Origin: Desulfuromonadaceae bacterium
GTDB taxonomy: Bacteria > Desulfobacterota > Desulfuromonadia > Desulfuromonadales > Desulfuromonadaceae
Assembly (NCBI GenBank): GCA_016936455.1
Contig: JAFGXV010000007.1
Coordinates: 49,999 to 113,998, forward strand
Length of the DNA stretch: 64,000 nt
Direction of reading: 5' to 3'
In this document: piece after piece, positions 8,498-16,869 of the stretch
Layout of the letters: every line of letters starts with the position of its first letter
Numbering within the stretch: position 1 is the stretch's first letter
The notes under the pieces: model-generated
The model's database searches: none
Told to the model about the DNA's origin: nothing
The model's input: the letters and a program-made list of their open reading frames with translations, nothing else
Program-made: the position numbers and the translations under genes

Positions 8498-9949
8498 TTA
8501 AAATTTAAAAATCTCCACAGGACCTAAATCTTGTCTGACAAGAAACGCTTCAATCTCTTCTACAAAAGCCCCCGATGCGATAACGATGATATCCGCATTC
8601 AAGTCCTTAATAGAGGCTGGATCAGCAATTATATACCCCTCAAAATCCTGGCCTGTCCTCTCCGGATTACTGTCGACGATTCCAACAAGCTTGATCTTCG
8701 CAAAACTGGTTTGCGTCAGCAGCTCTTTGGCAAACTGGCCTGCACCATAAAAAACCACCTTCAAGTTGTCAGCGACAACCCTATTCACAACGCCATCGAT
8801 CTTGGACTTCTTAAATGTTGCTTCCTTCATCTGGAGAACATTTCCCCGATAGTCATCGATATTTATCGCTTCACGCCAATGACATATGCGGCAATGCTTG
8901 TCGAGATTTCCAGTCAACAAGCCTCGTCTTAGCCGTTTGACTTTGTCGCCATTGAGAATTTCACTCAACGTTCCATCTTGCAACAATCCGACGGGCTCCG
9001 GCCTCATACAGCAAATCCGAACCTGTCCGTCCCCCATGACCTGAACAAAGCGCCAAGGATCGAGACAATTCCGGGTCTGCCCCTTGCCCGGCAACTCCGA
9101 GTGCGTTTGCACCAAACCATCGGTTACCACTTGCAGCGTCTTTGACTCACTTCCGTCACAGCCCTTCAACATAGCCAGACGCTTATAGAAATCCCCCTGA
9201 ACCTGAAGTTTCAACCCCTGCTTTTCAGCAAACAAAAAAGCCCGTTCAATTAAAACAGCAGCCTGAACGGCCTGTTGCCCTGCCAGTTCCCATACGCTGT
9301 GAAGATCATTTTCAACATCATTGAAAACAACCAATTCCTGAATATTAACCACCTCCACGCCAGAAACCTTGGCAAAGGAAAACAACCCCATTAACGATTC
9401 GACGATTTCAGCAAGGAATACAACGCTGATGACTAATTTCGGGACTCGCCTCTGCTCCTGCAGACATAATGCTCGAATCCGGGTCAGATTCAGCAGGATA
9501 CGCTTCAAATCCGCCCCTCTTATTTTTTTCAACAGCAAAGAATCTGCGGTATCCATACTCACGGTAATTTCCGTAAAATGGCTTAAGGTCTGAATCTCTT
9601 CATCCGAAAAATCTCTCGAAAAATTCGAGGTCATTGCTATCGCAATATTTTTCTCGATCAACCCGTCGAAAAGCTCTTTCCAACCTGCATAGAGTGTAGT
9701 TTCCCCACCACCAGTAAAATCGATACCGCGAATGTTATTGTTCGTACAAAAAGCCAAGAGTTCCCGCAACATTTCTTGGGGCATAATGTGATGCTTATAA
9801 TCCGGCTTTTGTCGATGACAATATTGGCACGCCAAATTACAGGTTGTCGTCAACTCGACAATAAACCGCTCTATCTCGGAGGGAGCAGAACTTATGATTT
9901 CGTCGAAACAATAGTCTTTATTAAAAATATCGCTCAAAACAATATCCAT
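8498..9949 (-). CDS. radical SAM/SPASM protein with C-terminal Rossmann-like domain
   Basis: A 483-aa protein. The radical SAM motif is CNLACQYC (about residues 37-44), followed by FTGGGETTLY, the SAM-binding GGE-type motif. A SPASM-like region follows with RNCLDPWR, VRICCMRPE and HCRICHW (about 295-360). Residues 395-483 form a separate domain starting VVFYGAGQFAKELL, then IKLVGIVDSNPERTG and ADIIVIASGAF. It is closely similar to the tail of the SPASM protein at 11377-12783, and the two proteins end in almost the same six residues. The radical SAM part may modify a sugar or sugar-linked group, and the tail may bind a nucleotide cofactor; both are inference. The stop lies 140 bp before the WecE-type gene. 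Confidence 0.87.
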   Translation of the reverse strand: MDIVLSDIFNKDYCFDEIISSAPSEIERFIVELTTTCNLACQYCHRQKPDYKHHIMPQEMLRELLAFCTNNNIRGIDFTGGGETTLYAGWKELFDGLIEKNIAIAMTSNFSRDFSDEEIQTLSHFTEITVSMDTADSLLLKKIRGADLKRILLNLTRIRALCLQEQRRVPKLVISVVFLAEIVESLMGLFSFAKVSGVEVVNIQELVVFNDVENDLHSVWELAGQQAVQAAVLIERAFLFAEKQGLKLQVQGDFYKRLAMLKGCDGSESKTLQVVTDGLVQTHSELPGKGQTRNCLDPWRFVQVMGDGQVRICCMRPEPVGLLQDGTLSEILNGDKVKRLRRGLLTGNLDKHCRICHWREAINIDDYRGNVLQMKEATFKKSKIDGVVNRVVADNLKVVFYGAGQFAKELLTQTSFAKIKLVGIVDSNPERTGQDFEGYIIADPASIKDLNADIIVIASGAFVEEIEAFLVRQDLGPVEIFKF

Positions 9950-9958
9950 TCCACAAAT

Positions 9959-11254
9959 TTAGCCATATATTTTTACAATATTTTCCGGTGAAAAAGACCG
10001 CCCTAAAAGCTTTCTATAAATATCTTCTTCGTAGCTATAACTTGAAATAACAATTTTTGTTGTTACACTAGCATTTAAATCTTTATCAAGAATTGTTTTT
10101 ATTTTAAATTTATTACGGTCATTTTCAGAATCAACAACAATAGTTAAATTCTCTAAATTTCTATATAAATTGACATATTCTTTCAAGAAAACTTCGGTAT
10201 GATACCCAGATCCATACAAAATAATTTTTTCACCTTCCACATAACCGAACCTGAGAAAATTTCTAATTGCTCTAACCATAAATTTTTCAAAGTTTTTCTT
10301 GTTTTCATTTTTAACCGCATTCAACTCCAACAACGTTTCCTTAAAGCGACTTTCGTAACACGGCCTGCTTCGCGTGAATCCAGTCCCCAAACAGCACGAC
10401 AGGTCATATCCGAGAGCACTATAACTATCTATGACAGAATAAGTCTTTTCCAAGTCAGTAAGCATGTTAATTAAGAGGCTTTTTGCCCACCGCGGCAGTT
10501 CGTTATATGAAGTCAAAGACAGATTATTTTTTGATCGCGAGCTATTTGTTTTCCCAACCCCCATCACCTTGCAAACAAAGTCCTCCGGATTAGTTAGGCA
10601 ACCTTCAGTTATGTGGTTCAGAAAATACAAAAAGAATTCCCTATCCACAGTCAATCTTTCCATAGGCAAATGCATGCCGCCTTTGAATAAGTCGACTGAA
10701 TCCTGAATAACAGTATGAGTTATTGCAAAAAAAAGTCTCCTACTGTAAACATCAGTGAAGTCTATTTCATCATCAAGGAACTTATTGTAAATTGAATAAA
10801 ACCTATCAAACTCTCCATCAAAAAATCTCGTTGTCTCTTTGCTAACACGTTCTTCCTTTTCCCATTCGTTCAATGAAGAAATTATTCTATTTATCGGATG
10901 GCGCACGACATTAACAATATTAATTTTCCTCCCGACTCGTTCATTGGCAAGTTTATCGTTTAAAAAAGACCAGCTAAATCCATGAATATTGCCATAATAC
11001 TTCGCAGAGAACTCCTTCTCTAACCGATCAAATATGTCATCCAATGAGCTTTGCCGCCATACAGCTTCAGCCTCTGTACGGATTGCATCCAAATTGTATT
11101 CTTCCGAAACTTGCGTGCCAACAGCCACAAGAGGAGCAACCCGCCCCCCGAAGCAGCCATGATTGCAAACTATTTCAGCATGAGTATTGAGAACCTTTGT
11201 TAACCAATGAGAGGCGGTTCGCCCATACGTTGTGACAATAAAATATTTAGGCAT
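9959..11254 (-). CDS. sulfotransferase-like protein with C-terminal Rossmann-like domain
   Basis: A 431-aa protein. The N-terminus has the PAPS-binding P-loop pattern of sulfotransferases, TTYGRTASHWLTKVLNTH (5'-phosphosulfate loop), and the 3'-phosphate-binding pattern VVRHPINRIISS about 120 residues on. Residues from about 345 form a GSGYHTEVFLKEY domain with TIVVDSEND and TKIVISSYSYEEDI, the same layout as the tails of three radical SAM proteins in this island. The start was set at ATG 11254, since family similarity begins there; the upstream GTG has no ribosome-binding site. The gene is markedly AT-rich compared with the flagellar genes, suggesting acquisition by transfer. It probably adds sulfate to a sugar or other group of the surface polymer; the acceptor is unknown. 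Confidence 0.75.
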   Translation of the reverse strand: MPKYFIVTTYGRTASHWLTKVLNTHAEIVCNHGCFGGRVAPLVAVGTQVSEEYNLDAIRTEAEAVWRQSSLDDIFDRLEKEFSAKYYGNIHGFSWSFLNDKLANERVGRKINIVNVVRHPINRIISSLNEWEKEERVSKETTRFFDGEFDRFYSIYNKFLDDEIDFTDVYSRRLFFAITHTVIQDSVDLFKGGMHLPMERLTVDREFFLYFLNHITEGCLTNPEDFVCKVMGVGKTNSSRSKNNLSLTSYNELPRWAKSLLINMLTDLEKTYSVIDSYSALGYDLSCCLGTGFTRSRPCYESRFKETLLELNAVKNENKKNFEKFMVRAIRNFLRFGYVEGEKIILYGSGYHTEVFLKEYVNLYRNLENLTIVVDSENDRNKFKIKTILDKDLNASVTTKIVISSYSYEEDIYRKLLGRSFSPENIVKIYG

Positions 11255-11376
11255 TGACTTGTTCGATCTCACTAAAAAAACTGCTCGTTGCTGGCTACCT
11301 TGGAAAGAAAGGACTACAATTACTCGTCAATTCACTGGCAAGCTATCTAGTCATCACTTTTATTTTCAATTACATT

Positions 11377-12783
11377 CTAAAACTTAAAAATTTCGACGTT
11401 CCTCAAGCATTCCCTCGATAAAAACTGCTCCATTTCACAAGAAAAAGCCTTAGAAGCAATGACAACAAGATCTGGACCTAATGCATCAATAGAAGTTGGA
11501 GGAAAAATTTTATATTCAAAAAATTCTTCGCCGGTTCGCGTTAAATCGCTATCAACAACACCAACCAACTTCACAGCTGAAAAAGGGCTATTCGTCAACA
11601 ACTCAATGGCCAGTTGCCCCGCACCAAAAAAAACAACCTTTAGCCCCTCCTCTTGCACCCGATGAACGATTTCAGCCACCTTCCTCTTCTCTCGTTCTTG
11701 AAAAACAGGGTGTTTCTGGGCAACTGATTTTTTATTTTTTCCCACCGGACAGGGTGCATGCTCACAAACAGAGTCAAATTGTTTTCCATCTCCATAATTG
11801 AGCAGATACCGCCTGCAGGCTTTCATTCGTTCACCATTCCAGACCTCCTCAAGTGATTGATTTAACAAATTACCAACCACTAGAGTTCCATCCCCCAAGG
11901 TATCTACAATTTCGCAACAGGGCAAAACATCACCGTTGTAATTCACAACCAATTCAGAAAAAGGTTCCCGACATGCACGCCTTAAATCTTTATGCAGAAA
12001 GCCTGCGTTCCGCGGATTTAGTGCGCCAACCGTAGCCCCCCCCTTTCCATCACCAGAGCGCAAAGAACCAAAGGGCACATAGGGATCTGGCAAAGTCCCA
12101 GTCTCATGGTTATATATTTCAGAGTCCCAACTTCGATTATGAAAATTTTCCATAATTTCGAACGACAAGCAAACGCCAATTTCCTTTGCGATAGCTCTTG
12201 CTTTTTCTATTTCATGTTCGTTATGTCTGTTTATAAGAAACTTCCAGCAAATCGTTGGTGCGCCATCTGAAAATCTGTTTTTGGCAGAAATGACTTTCTT
12301 CATATTATTCAAAACACGCTCGAAGTTACCACCAACCCTGTACATTCCATAGGTTTTCTGGCTTGCTCCATCTGCGGAAACTACCAGCAACGTCAAACCC
12401 GATCGAACTAAATCTTCTGCTTCTTCTTGAGAAAGATCTTTTAAGGAAAAGTTTGTATCAATTCGTGTGCCGATCCCGCTACGTGAACAGCACTTTATAA
12501 TATCAACAATATCTTTATTCATAAGTGGTTCGCCATAGTTAAAAAGATTTATCCATTTAACGCAGTGGGAAATCTTCTTAAAAATGGTATTAAATGTGTC
12601 GAAGGTCATTACCCCCTGGTGGGCATGACAGTTATGAGTTGTCGGGCAGGAAGGGCATTTCAAATTACAGTAATTGCAAACCTCCAAATACATACGGCTC
12701 GGCGGCTCACACAGATCACTGCCATTATACTTTTCAATGCTCAATTCACTTCTCCATTTCAAAAACAAAGAAAGCCACGACAA
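11377..12783 (-). CDS. radical SAM/SPASM protein with C-terminal Rossmann-like domain
   Basis: A 468-aa protein with CNYCNLKCPSC (the cluster-binding CxxxCxxC is CNLKCPSC, about residues 38-45), then NYGEPLMN as the SAM-contacting motif. Its SPASM part has FSELVVNYNGDVLPCC, VVGNLLNQSLEEVWNG and cysteines near CEHAPC. Residues from about 380 begin VVFFGAGQLAIELL, then VKLVGVVDSDLTRTG and PDLVVIASKAF, matching the tail of the protein at 8498-9949. The gene has lower GC than its neighbour fcl. It lies 122 bp upstream of the sulfotransferase-like gene and 45 bp downstream of fcl. Chemistry and substrate are unknown; a role in modifying a nucleotide sugar is inferred from context. Confidence 0.87.
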   Translation of the reverse strand: MSWLSLFLKWRSELSIEKYNGSDLCEPPSRMYLEVCNYCNLKCPSCPTTHNCHAHQGVMTFDTFNTIFKKISHCVKWINLFNYGEPLMNKDIVDIIKCCSRSGIGTRIDTNFSLKDLSQEEAEDLVRSGLTLLVVSADGASQKTYGMYRVGGNFERVLNNMKKVISAKNRFSDGAPTICWKFLINRHNEHEIEKARAIAKEIGVCLSFEIMENFHNRSWDSEIYNHETGTLPDPYVPFGSLRSGDGKGGATVGALNPRNAGFLHKDLRRACREPFSELVVNYNGDVLPCCEIVDTLGDGTLVVGNLLNQSLEEVWNGERMKACRRYLLNYGDGKQFDSVCEHAPCPVGKNKKSVAQKHPVFQEREKRKVAEIVHRVQEEGLKVVFFGAGQLAIELLTNSPFSAVKLVGVVDSDLTRTGEEFFEYKIFPPTSIDALGPDLVVIASKAFSCEMEQFLSRECLRNVEIFKF

Positions 12784-12828
12784 ACTCCCCGAGGAACTGG
12801 CAGGGAGATGAAGATTGGGGTGTTTTTG

Positions 12829-13800
12829 TTACCCTCTGAAATCATCCTGATGATCACAGAACCACTGGTAGCTTTGTCTCAGCCCCTCCTCGAAACCGAT
12901 GGCCGGTTGCCAGCCGAGCGAGGTCAGCAAGGAAACATCCAGCAACTTTCGGGGGGCACCATCAGGCTTGCTGGCATCGAACGTCAGGCGGCCCTGGAAT
13001 CCTGTAATTTTTGCGATGGCCTCAGCAACCTCGCGGATGCTGCAGTCCTTGCCCGTTCCGACATTGATATGCGACAGCATCGGACGGGTCCTCTGTCGAT
13101 ACACTGCGTCGTCAAGTTCCATGACAAAAACGCTGGCAACCGCCATATCGTCAACATGCAGGAACTCCCTTTTCGGCTTTCCGCTGCCCCAGATAATGAC
13201 TTCGTCGTCCTGGCGCAGCACGGCCTCATGGACCCGGCGCAGGAGGGCGGGAATCACGTGACTCCCATCGGGGTGAAAGTTGTCGCCCGGCCCGTACAGG
13301 TTGGTGGGCATGACGCTGCGATAGTCCCGGCCATACTGGCGGTTGTAGCTTTCGCACAACTTGATCCCTGCGATCTTGGCAATGGCGTAGGGCTCATTGG
13401 TCGGCTCCAGAGCACCTTTCAGCAACGCGTCTTCCTTCATGGGCTGTTCGGCGTTGCGGGGATAAATACAGGAGGAGCCGAGAAACAGCAGCTTTTGCAC
13501 ATCCGACTGATGGGCGGCATGAATGACGTTGGCTTCGATCATCAGATTTTCGTAAACGAACTGCGCCGGTAAGCTGTTGTTGGCATGAATCCCCCCCACC
13601 CGGGCAGCGGCGAGATAGACCTGATCAATCCGTTCTTGCTGAAAAAAGCTTTCCACATCAGCTTGCGAAAGCAGGTTCAGCTCGTCCCTGCTTCGGGTCA
13701 CGATATTGTGATACCCCTGCGCCTGCAAACGGCGCATGATGGCCGAGCCGGCCATCCCCTTGTGCCCTGCAACGAAAATACGATCTTCCAGCTTGCGCAT
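12829..13800 (-). CDS. fcl: GDP-L-fucose synthase
   Basis: A 323-aa short-chain dehydrogenase-type enzyme that converts GDP-4-dehydro-6-deoxy-D-mannose to GDP-L-fucose by 3,5-epimerisation and NADPH-dependent reduction. The N-terminal dinucleotide-binding motif is [14 protein letters not shown]. Family-specific elements are [22 protein letters not shown], the catalytic YAIAKIAG (Tyr-x3-Lys), the [12 protein letters not shown] block and the [13 protein letters not shown] block. Length is normal for the family (about 310-325 aa). It follows pseC by 92 bp. No gmd (GDP-mannose 4,6-dehydratase), which would make its substrate, is in the window, so it must be supplied from elsewhere in the genome. 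Confidence 0.93.
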   Translation of the reverse strand: MRKLEDRIFVAGHKGMAGSAIMRRLQAQGYHNIVTRSRDELNLLSQADVESFFQQERIDQVYLAAARVGGIHANNSLPAQFVYENLMIEANVIHAAHQSDVQKLLFLGSSCIYPRNAEQPMKEDALLKGALEPTNEPYAIAKIAGIKLCESYNRQYGRDYRSVMPTNLYGPGDNFHPDGSHVIPALLRRVHEAVLRQDDEVIIWGSGKPKREFLHVDDMAVASVFVMELDDAVYRQRTRPMLSHINVGTGKDCSIREVAEAIAKITGFQGRLTFDASKPDGAPRKLLDVSLLTSLGWQPAIGFEEGLRQSYQWFCDHQDDFRG

Positions 13801-13892
13801 AATCTAATCTCCATCGCAGCTGAGACCTTTTCAGTCTCCCTGCCCAACAGATCCTTCTCGTCGAAACTCTGCCGCCGTCTTTTCGTCAAAAG

Positions 13893-15044
13893 CTAGCTAG
13901 GACGGGCTTCTGACATGGCGACACACAGAGCTTCGACGACTCTCTTGACCTCTGTTTCCTGCATAGCCGGAAAGATCGGCAAGGAAAGAATCGTTTCAAA
14001 CGCCCGCTCGGCAACAGGACAGCATCCGCTCTGGTCCCCGAAGCTGTGACGATAAAATGCGTGCAAATGCACGGGCATATAATGAACGTTGACCCCGATG
14101 CCCTGAGTGCGAAGCCGGGTAAACACCTGATCCCGTTTTTGTGGCGCCAAACGAATGACATACAGATGGAAACCATGCGAGATATCGGCCTTCCGTCTCA
14201 AGGAAACCAGCTGTTGCTGAGAGGAAAAAAGCTGATCATAGGTATCGGCAATGGCCTGCCGCTGCGCAATCCTCAGATCCAGCTTCTTCAGCTGGCTCAA
14301 GCCCAGGGCGCAGTGCAGATCGGACAGGCGGTAGTTGAACCCAAGATCCTGCATCTGATAGCGCCAGGTTCCTGCGACCAGTCGCTGGTGCGGATCGAGA
14401 TCAATCCCGTGGTTGCGAAAGCAGCGCATGCGGTGGGCCAGTTGTGGATCCCGCGTGACGACCATGCCACCCTCTCCACAGGTAATCGGCTTGACCGGAT
14501 GAAAACTGAACACCGTCAGGTCAGCCAGCGTGCCGACGGGGCGACCTCGATAGCTGGCGCCGAGGGAATGACAGGCATCGGCAATAAGATAGAGGCCATG
14601 GCGATCGGCAATCCCGCGCAGGGCATCGTAATCGCAGGGCTGGCCGGCATAATCAACGGCAATGAGGGCTTTGGTTCGGGGGGTAATCTTCGGCTCGATC
14701 AGGGTGGGGTCAATCAGCAGGGTATCGGCTTCGACATCGACAAAAACGGGCAGTGCGCCCTGATACAGGACCGCGTTGACCGTCGCGACAAAGGTCATCG
14801 GCGACACCAGAACCTCGTCCCCCGGGCCGATGCCGATGGCATACAGGGCGGCATGCAGCCCAGCGGTTCCGCTGGAGACCGCCACAGCGTGTTCACTCTC
14901 GACATAAGCGGACACAGCCGTCTCAAAGGCCTCCACCGTCGGCCCGGTTGTCAGCCAGTCGGAGCGCAGGACCTCGACGACGGCCGCGACATCCTCGTCA
15001 TCGACCTGGTGCCGGCCATAGGGCAAAGTGACCTCAGGCGCCAT
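13893..15044 (-). CDS. pseC: UDP-4-amino-4,6-dideoxy-N-acetyl-beta-L-altrosamine transaminase
   Basis: A 383-aa PLP-dependent aminotransferase and the second step of pseudaminic acid synthesis, acting on the 4-keto sugar made by PseB. Typical PseC features are LPYGRHQVDDEDV at the start, SDWLTTGPTVEAFE, SSGTAGLHAAL, the acidic cofactor contact LIADACHSLG and the Schiff-base lysine in FSFHPVKPITCGEGG. I chose the ATG at 15044, which overlaps the end of pseB by 11 bases; the ATG at 15056 would add four residues. Upstream in-frame starts lie deep within pseB. The overlap means pseB and pseC are translated together. The later pathway genes (pseH, pseG, pseI, pseF) do not follow. Confidence 0.93.
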   Translation of the reverse strand: MAPEVTLPYGRHQVDDEDVAAVVEVLRSDWLTTGPTVEAFETAVSAYVESEHAVAVSSGTAGLHAALYAIGIGPGDEVLVSPMTFVATVNAVLYQGALPVFVDVEADTLLIDPTLIEPKITPRTKALIAVDYAGQPCDYDALRGIADRHGLYLIADACHSLGASYRGRPVGTLADLTVFSFHPVKPITCGEGGMVVTRDPQLAHRMRCFRNHGIDLDPHQRLVAGTWRYQMQDLGFNYRLSDLHCALGLSQLKKLDLRIAQRQAIADTYDQLFSSQQQLVSLRRKADISHGFHLYVIRLAPQKRDQVFTRLRTQGIGVNVHYMPVHLHAFYRHSFGDQSGCCPVAERAFETILSLPIFPAMQETEVKRVVEALCVAMSEARPS

Positions 15045-16041
15045 ATTCCCCAACATAGGCATCAACCAGACAACGGATCTGCTCGACCGTGAGCCAGTGG
15101 TCATTATTGCCGCTGTGGTATTTGAATCCCTCCGGACACATCCGGCCATTGTGACGTCTCATCAGCTCTTTGGTATCCAAGAAGTTCATCGACGGCAGAA
15201 TCGTATAGTAGTCCTCAAACTCAATACTGTTCGGCCCGTCGGTCTCAGTGATCATCTCTTCGTTGATCTTTTCCCCGGGACGGATACCGATCAATTCCCG
15301 CTCGCCGCCGGGATCGATGGCCTCGGCGATATCGACAATGCGGACACTCGGAATCTTCGGCACAAAAATCTCGCCACCGACCATGACCTCCAGCGTTTTC
15401 ATGACAAAGGCCACTCCTTCATCGAGGGTGATGCTAAAACGGGTCATACGGGGATCGGTAATCGGGATGGGAGCTCCCGTTCTCTTCTTTTTCAGAAAAT
15501 ACGGAATGACGCTGCCCCGACTGCCCAACACGTTGCCGTAGCGCACCACGGAAAGCCTGAGATCGCGCTTTCCCTTCATGTTGTTGGCGGCGACAAACAG
15601 CTTGTCGGAACAGAGCTTGGTCGCACCATACAGATTGATCGGAGCCGCAGCCTTGTCGGTACTTAAAGCAATGACCTTTTTGATATTCAGGTCAAAGCAG
15701 GCATCAATGACATTCTGTGCGCCAAGGACATTCGTTTTAATGACTTCAAAAGGATTATATTCCGCGGCCGGCACCTGCTTAAGAGCCGCCGCATGAATAA
15801 CGACATCAATACCCTCCAGTGCCCGCTTAATGCGATCCTTATCCCGGACGTCGCCCAGGAAATAACGGATCTGCGCATAGTTTCTGGTGGAAAAGCGTTG
15901 CGCCATCTCAAACTGTTTGAGTTCATCGCGCGAGAAAATGACCACGCGCTCAACAGCGGGATAGTTCTTGAACAGGGTTTCGACAAATTTCTGCCCGAAG
16001 GAACCCGTGCCTCCCGTGATTAATATTGACTTTCCGTCCAC
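15034..16041 (-). CDS. pseB: UDP-N-acetylglucosamine 4,6-dehydratase (inverting)
   Basis: A 335-aa enzyme that starts pseudaminic acid synthesis by converting UDP-GlcNAc to the 4-keto-6-deoxy-L-arabino sugar with C5 inversion. The N-terminal NADP-binding motif is ILITGGTGSFGQKF, then VVIFSRDELKQFEM, HAAALKQVPAAEYNPFE and ALSTDKAAAPINLYGATKL, all diagnostic of PseB/FlaA1. Catalytic Lys and Tyr-x3-Lys positions are present. Length is normal. The start is GTG (16041) with AGGAGG six bases upstream. It is the first gene of the glycan island after the terminator that closes the late flagellar operon. Its placement beside flagellar genes suggests flagellin glycosylation, as in Campylobacter and Helicobacter. 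Confidence 0.95.
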   Translation of the reverse strand: MDGKSILITGGTGSFGQKFVETLFKNYPAVERVVIFSRDELKQFEMAQRFSTRNYAQIRYFLGDVRDKDRIKRALEGIDVVIHAAALKQVPAAEYNPFEVIKTNVLGAQNVIDACFDLNIKKVIALSTDKAAAPINLYGATKLCSDKLFVAANNMKGKRDLRLSVVRYGNVLGSRGSVIPYFLKKKRTGAPIPITDPRMTRFSITLDEGVAFVMKTLEVMVGGEIFVPKIPSVRIVDIAEAIDPGGERELIGIRPGEKINEEMITETDGPNSIEFEDYYTILPSMNFLDTKELMRRHNGRMCPEGFKYHSGNNDHWLTVEQIRCLVDAYVGEYGA

Positions 16042-16062
16042 GCAGCGCCTCCTGGCTTCAGT

Positions 16063-16086
16063 GACAAAGACTCGTCCGAGTTTGTC
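16063..16086. repeat. imperfect inverted repeat upstream of pseB
   Basis: GACAAA-GA-CTCG-TC-CGAG-TTTGTC forms a near-palindrome with one two-base bulge, 21 bp upstream of the pseB start and downstream of the late-operon terminator. It could be an operator or a leader hairpin. No convincing promoter boxes could be placed around it. Confidence 0.35.
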
Positions 16087-16122
16087 GTACCCAAAACGGA
16101 TCGTTTGTTTTACTGATAGAGA

Positions 16123-16155
16123 AAAAGCTGCAAACGGGTCGGGTTTGCAGCTTTT
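16123..16155 (-). terminator. intrinsic terminator after fliW
   Basis: A perfect 13-bp stem (AAAAGCTGCAAAC with its complement) and a 7-base loop, followed on the minus strand by TTTTTCTCT. It begins about 24 bp downstream of the fliW stop. It separates the late flagellar operon from pseB. Confidence 0.85.
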
Positions 16156-16178
16156 GAGGAAACAGAAGATGCCGCCTG

Positions 16179-16607
16179 TTATGCACCGATTTCAGGCAGC
16201 GGCGTTTGCGTGCTGAACTGAGTTCCCTCCAAAATCACCTGCAGAGCCCTGTTGGTTTTTGGCGCGAACAGAATGGGGGCGGCCAAGTTCAGCGTCACTT
16301 TGCGATCCGGATGCACGGTGACAACTGTGATCACCAGACAGTCGTCCTCCTCTTCAATCCCGAGTTTCTTCCGCTCCTGTTCATCGGGCGCAACCTGATA
16401 AGTCAGAAAGAAATTCGTCGGATCCGTGAGCACAAAAGCGACCTGCGGATCTTCGACACTCTGAATCCAGAACAGCGGGCCTTCTTTTTTACTGGGCATG
16501 ACAATGAATTGTCTCAGGGTTTCAAAACCGATCAACCCTGCGGGAAAGGTCAGAACGTTCTGCGGATCGTACTCAATTTCACCAAATCGGCTCTGAATCA
16601 CGTTCAT
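16179..16607 (-). CDS. fliW: flagellar assembly factor FliW
   Basis: A 142-aa protein that binds flagellin and CsrA in turn, so free FliW releases or restrains CsrA according to flagellin level. Family features are the opening VIQSRFGEIEYDPQNVLTFP, then GLIGFE and the late NLAAPILFAPKTNRALQVIL block. Length is normal. Its ATG overlaps the csrA stop (ATGA), with GGAG eight bases upstream, so it is translationally coupled to its binding partner. It is the last gene of the flgJ-fliW operon. Flagellin, the third partner in this feedback loop, is not in the window. Confidence 0.95.
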   Translation of the reverse strand: MNVIQSRFGEIEYDPQNVLTFPAGLIGFETLRQFIVMPSKKEGPLFWIQSVEDPQVAFVLTDPTNFFLTYQVAPDEQERKKLGIEEEDDCLVITVVTVHPDRKVTLNLAAPILFAPKTNRALQVILEGTQFSTQTPLPEIGA

Positions 16608-16852
16608 TTATCATTCTCCGGAGAAAAAGAGGCCGGCAGCTGGCCAAGGAGGTCAAGATCTTCCAGATTCCAGCTGGTGGCCGCACGGTTTTCCTTCTGA
16701 ATCTGAAGATAGACTTCCTGGCGATAGATCTTCTTATCCTTCGGCGCATCGATGCCGAGACGAATGGTTCCGCCCTTGATTTCAATCACAGTAAGACAAA
16801 CGTCATCGCCAATGACAATCCCCTCACCCACTTTTCGCGTCAATACCAGCAT
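16604..16852 (-). CDS. csrA: carbon storage regulator CsrA
   Basis: An 82-aa RNA-binding regulator. The family core is MLVLTRKVGEGIVIGDDV, then the IKGGTIRLGIDAPK block and the YRQEVYLQIQKEN helix. It binds GGA-containing hairpins in mRNA leaders, classically repressing flagellin translation. About 25 residues beyond the usual 60-residue core form a C-terminal extension (LEDLDLLGQLPASF). Such extensions occur in CsrA proteins that are controlled allosterically by FliW. AGGA lies five bases before the ATG. It sits between flgL and fliW and overlaps fliW by four bases. Confidence 0.96.
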   Translation of the reverse strand: MLVLTRKVGEGIVIGDDVCLTVIEIKGGTIRLGIDAPKDKKIYRQEVYLQIQKENRAATSWNLEDLDLLGQLPASFSPENDK

Positions 16853-16869
16853 GTCGATCCTTTTATCGG

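Noticed and set aside
12565..13572. Plus-strand open frame of 335 codons
   Set aside because: Lies antisense to fcl and a SPASM gene, both certain; its translation has no family features.
14046..15092. Plus-strand open frame of 348 codons
   Set aside because: Antisense to pseC; composition reflects the high-GC complement of a real gene.
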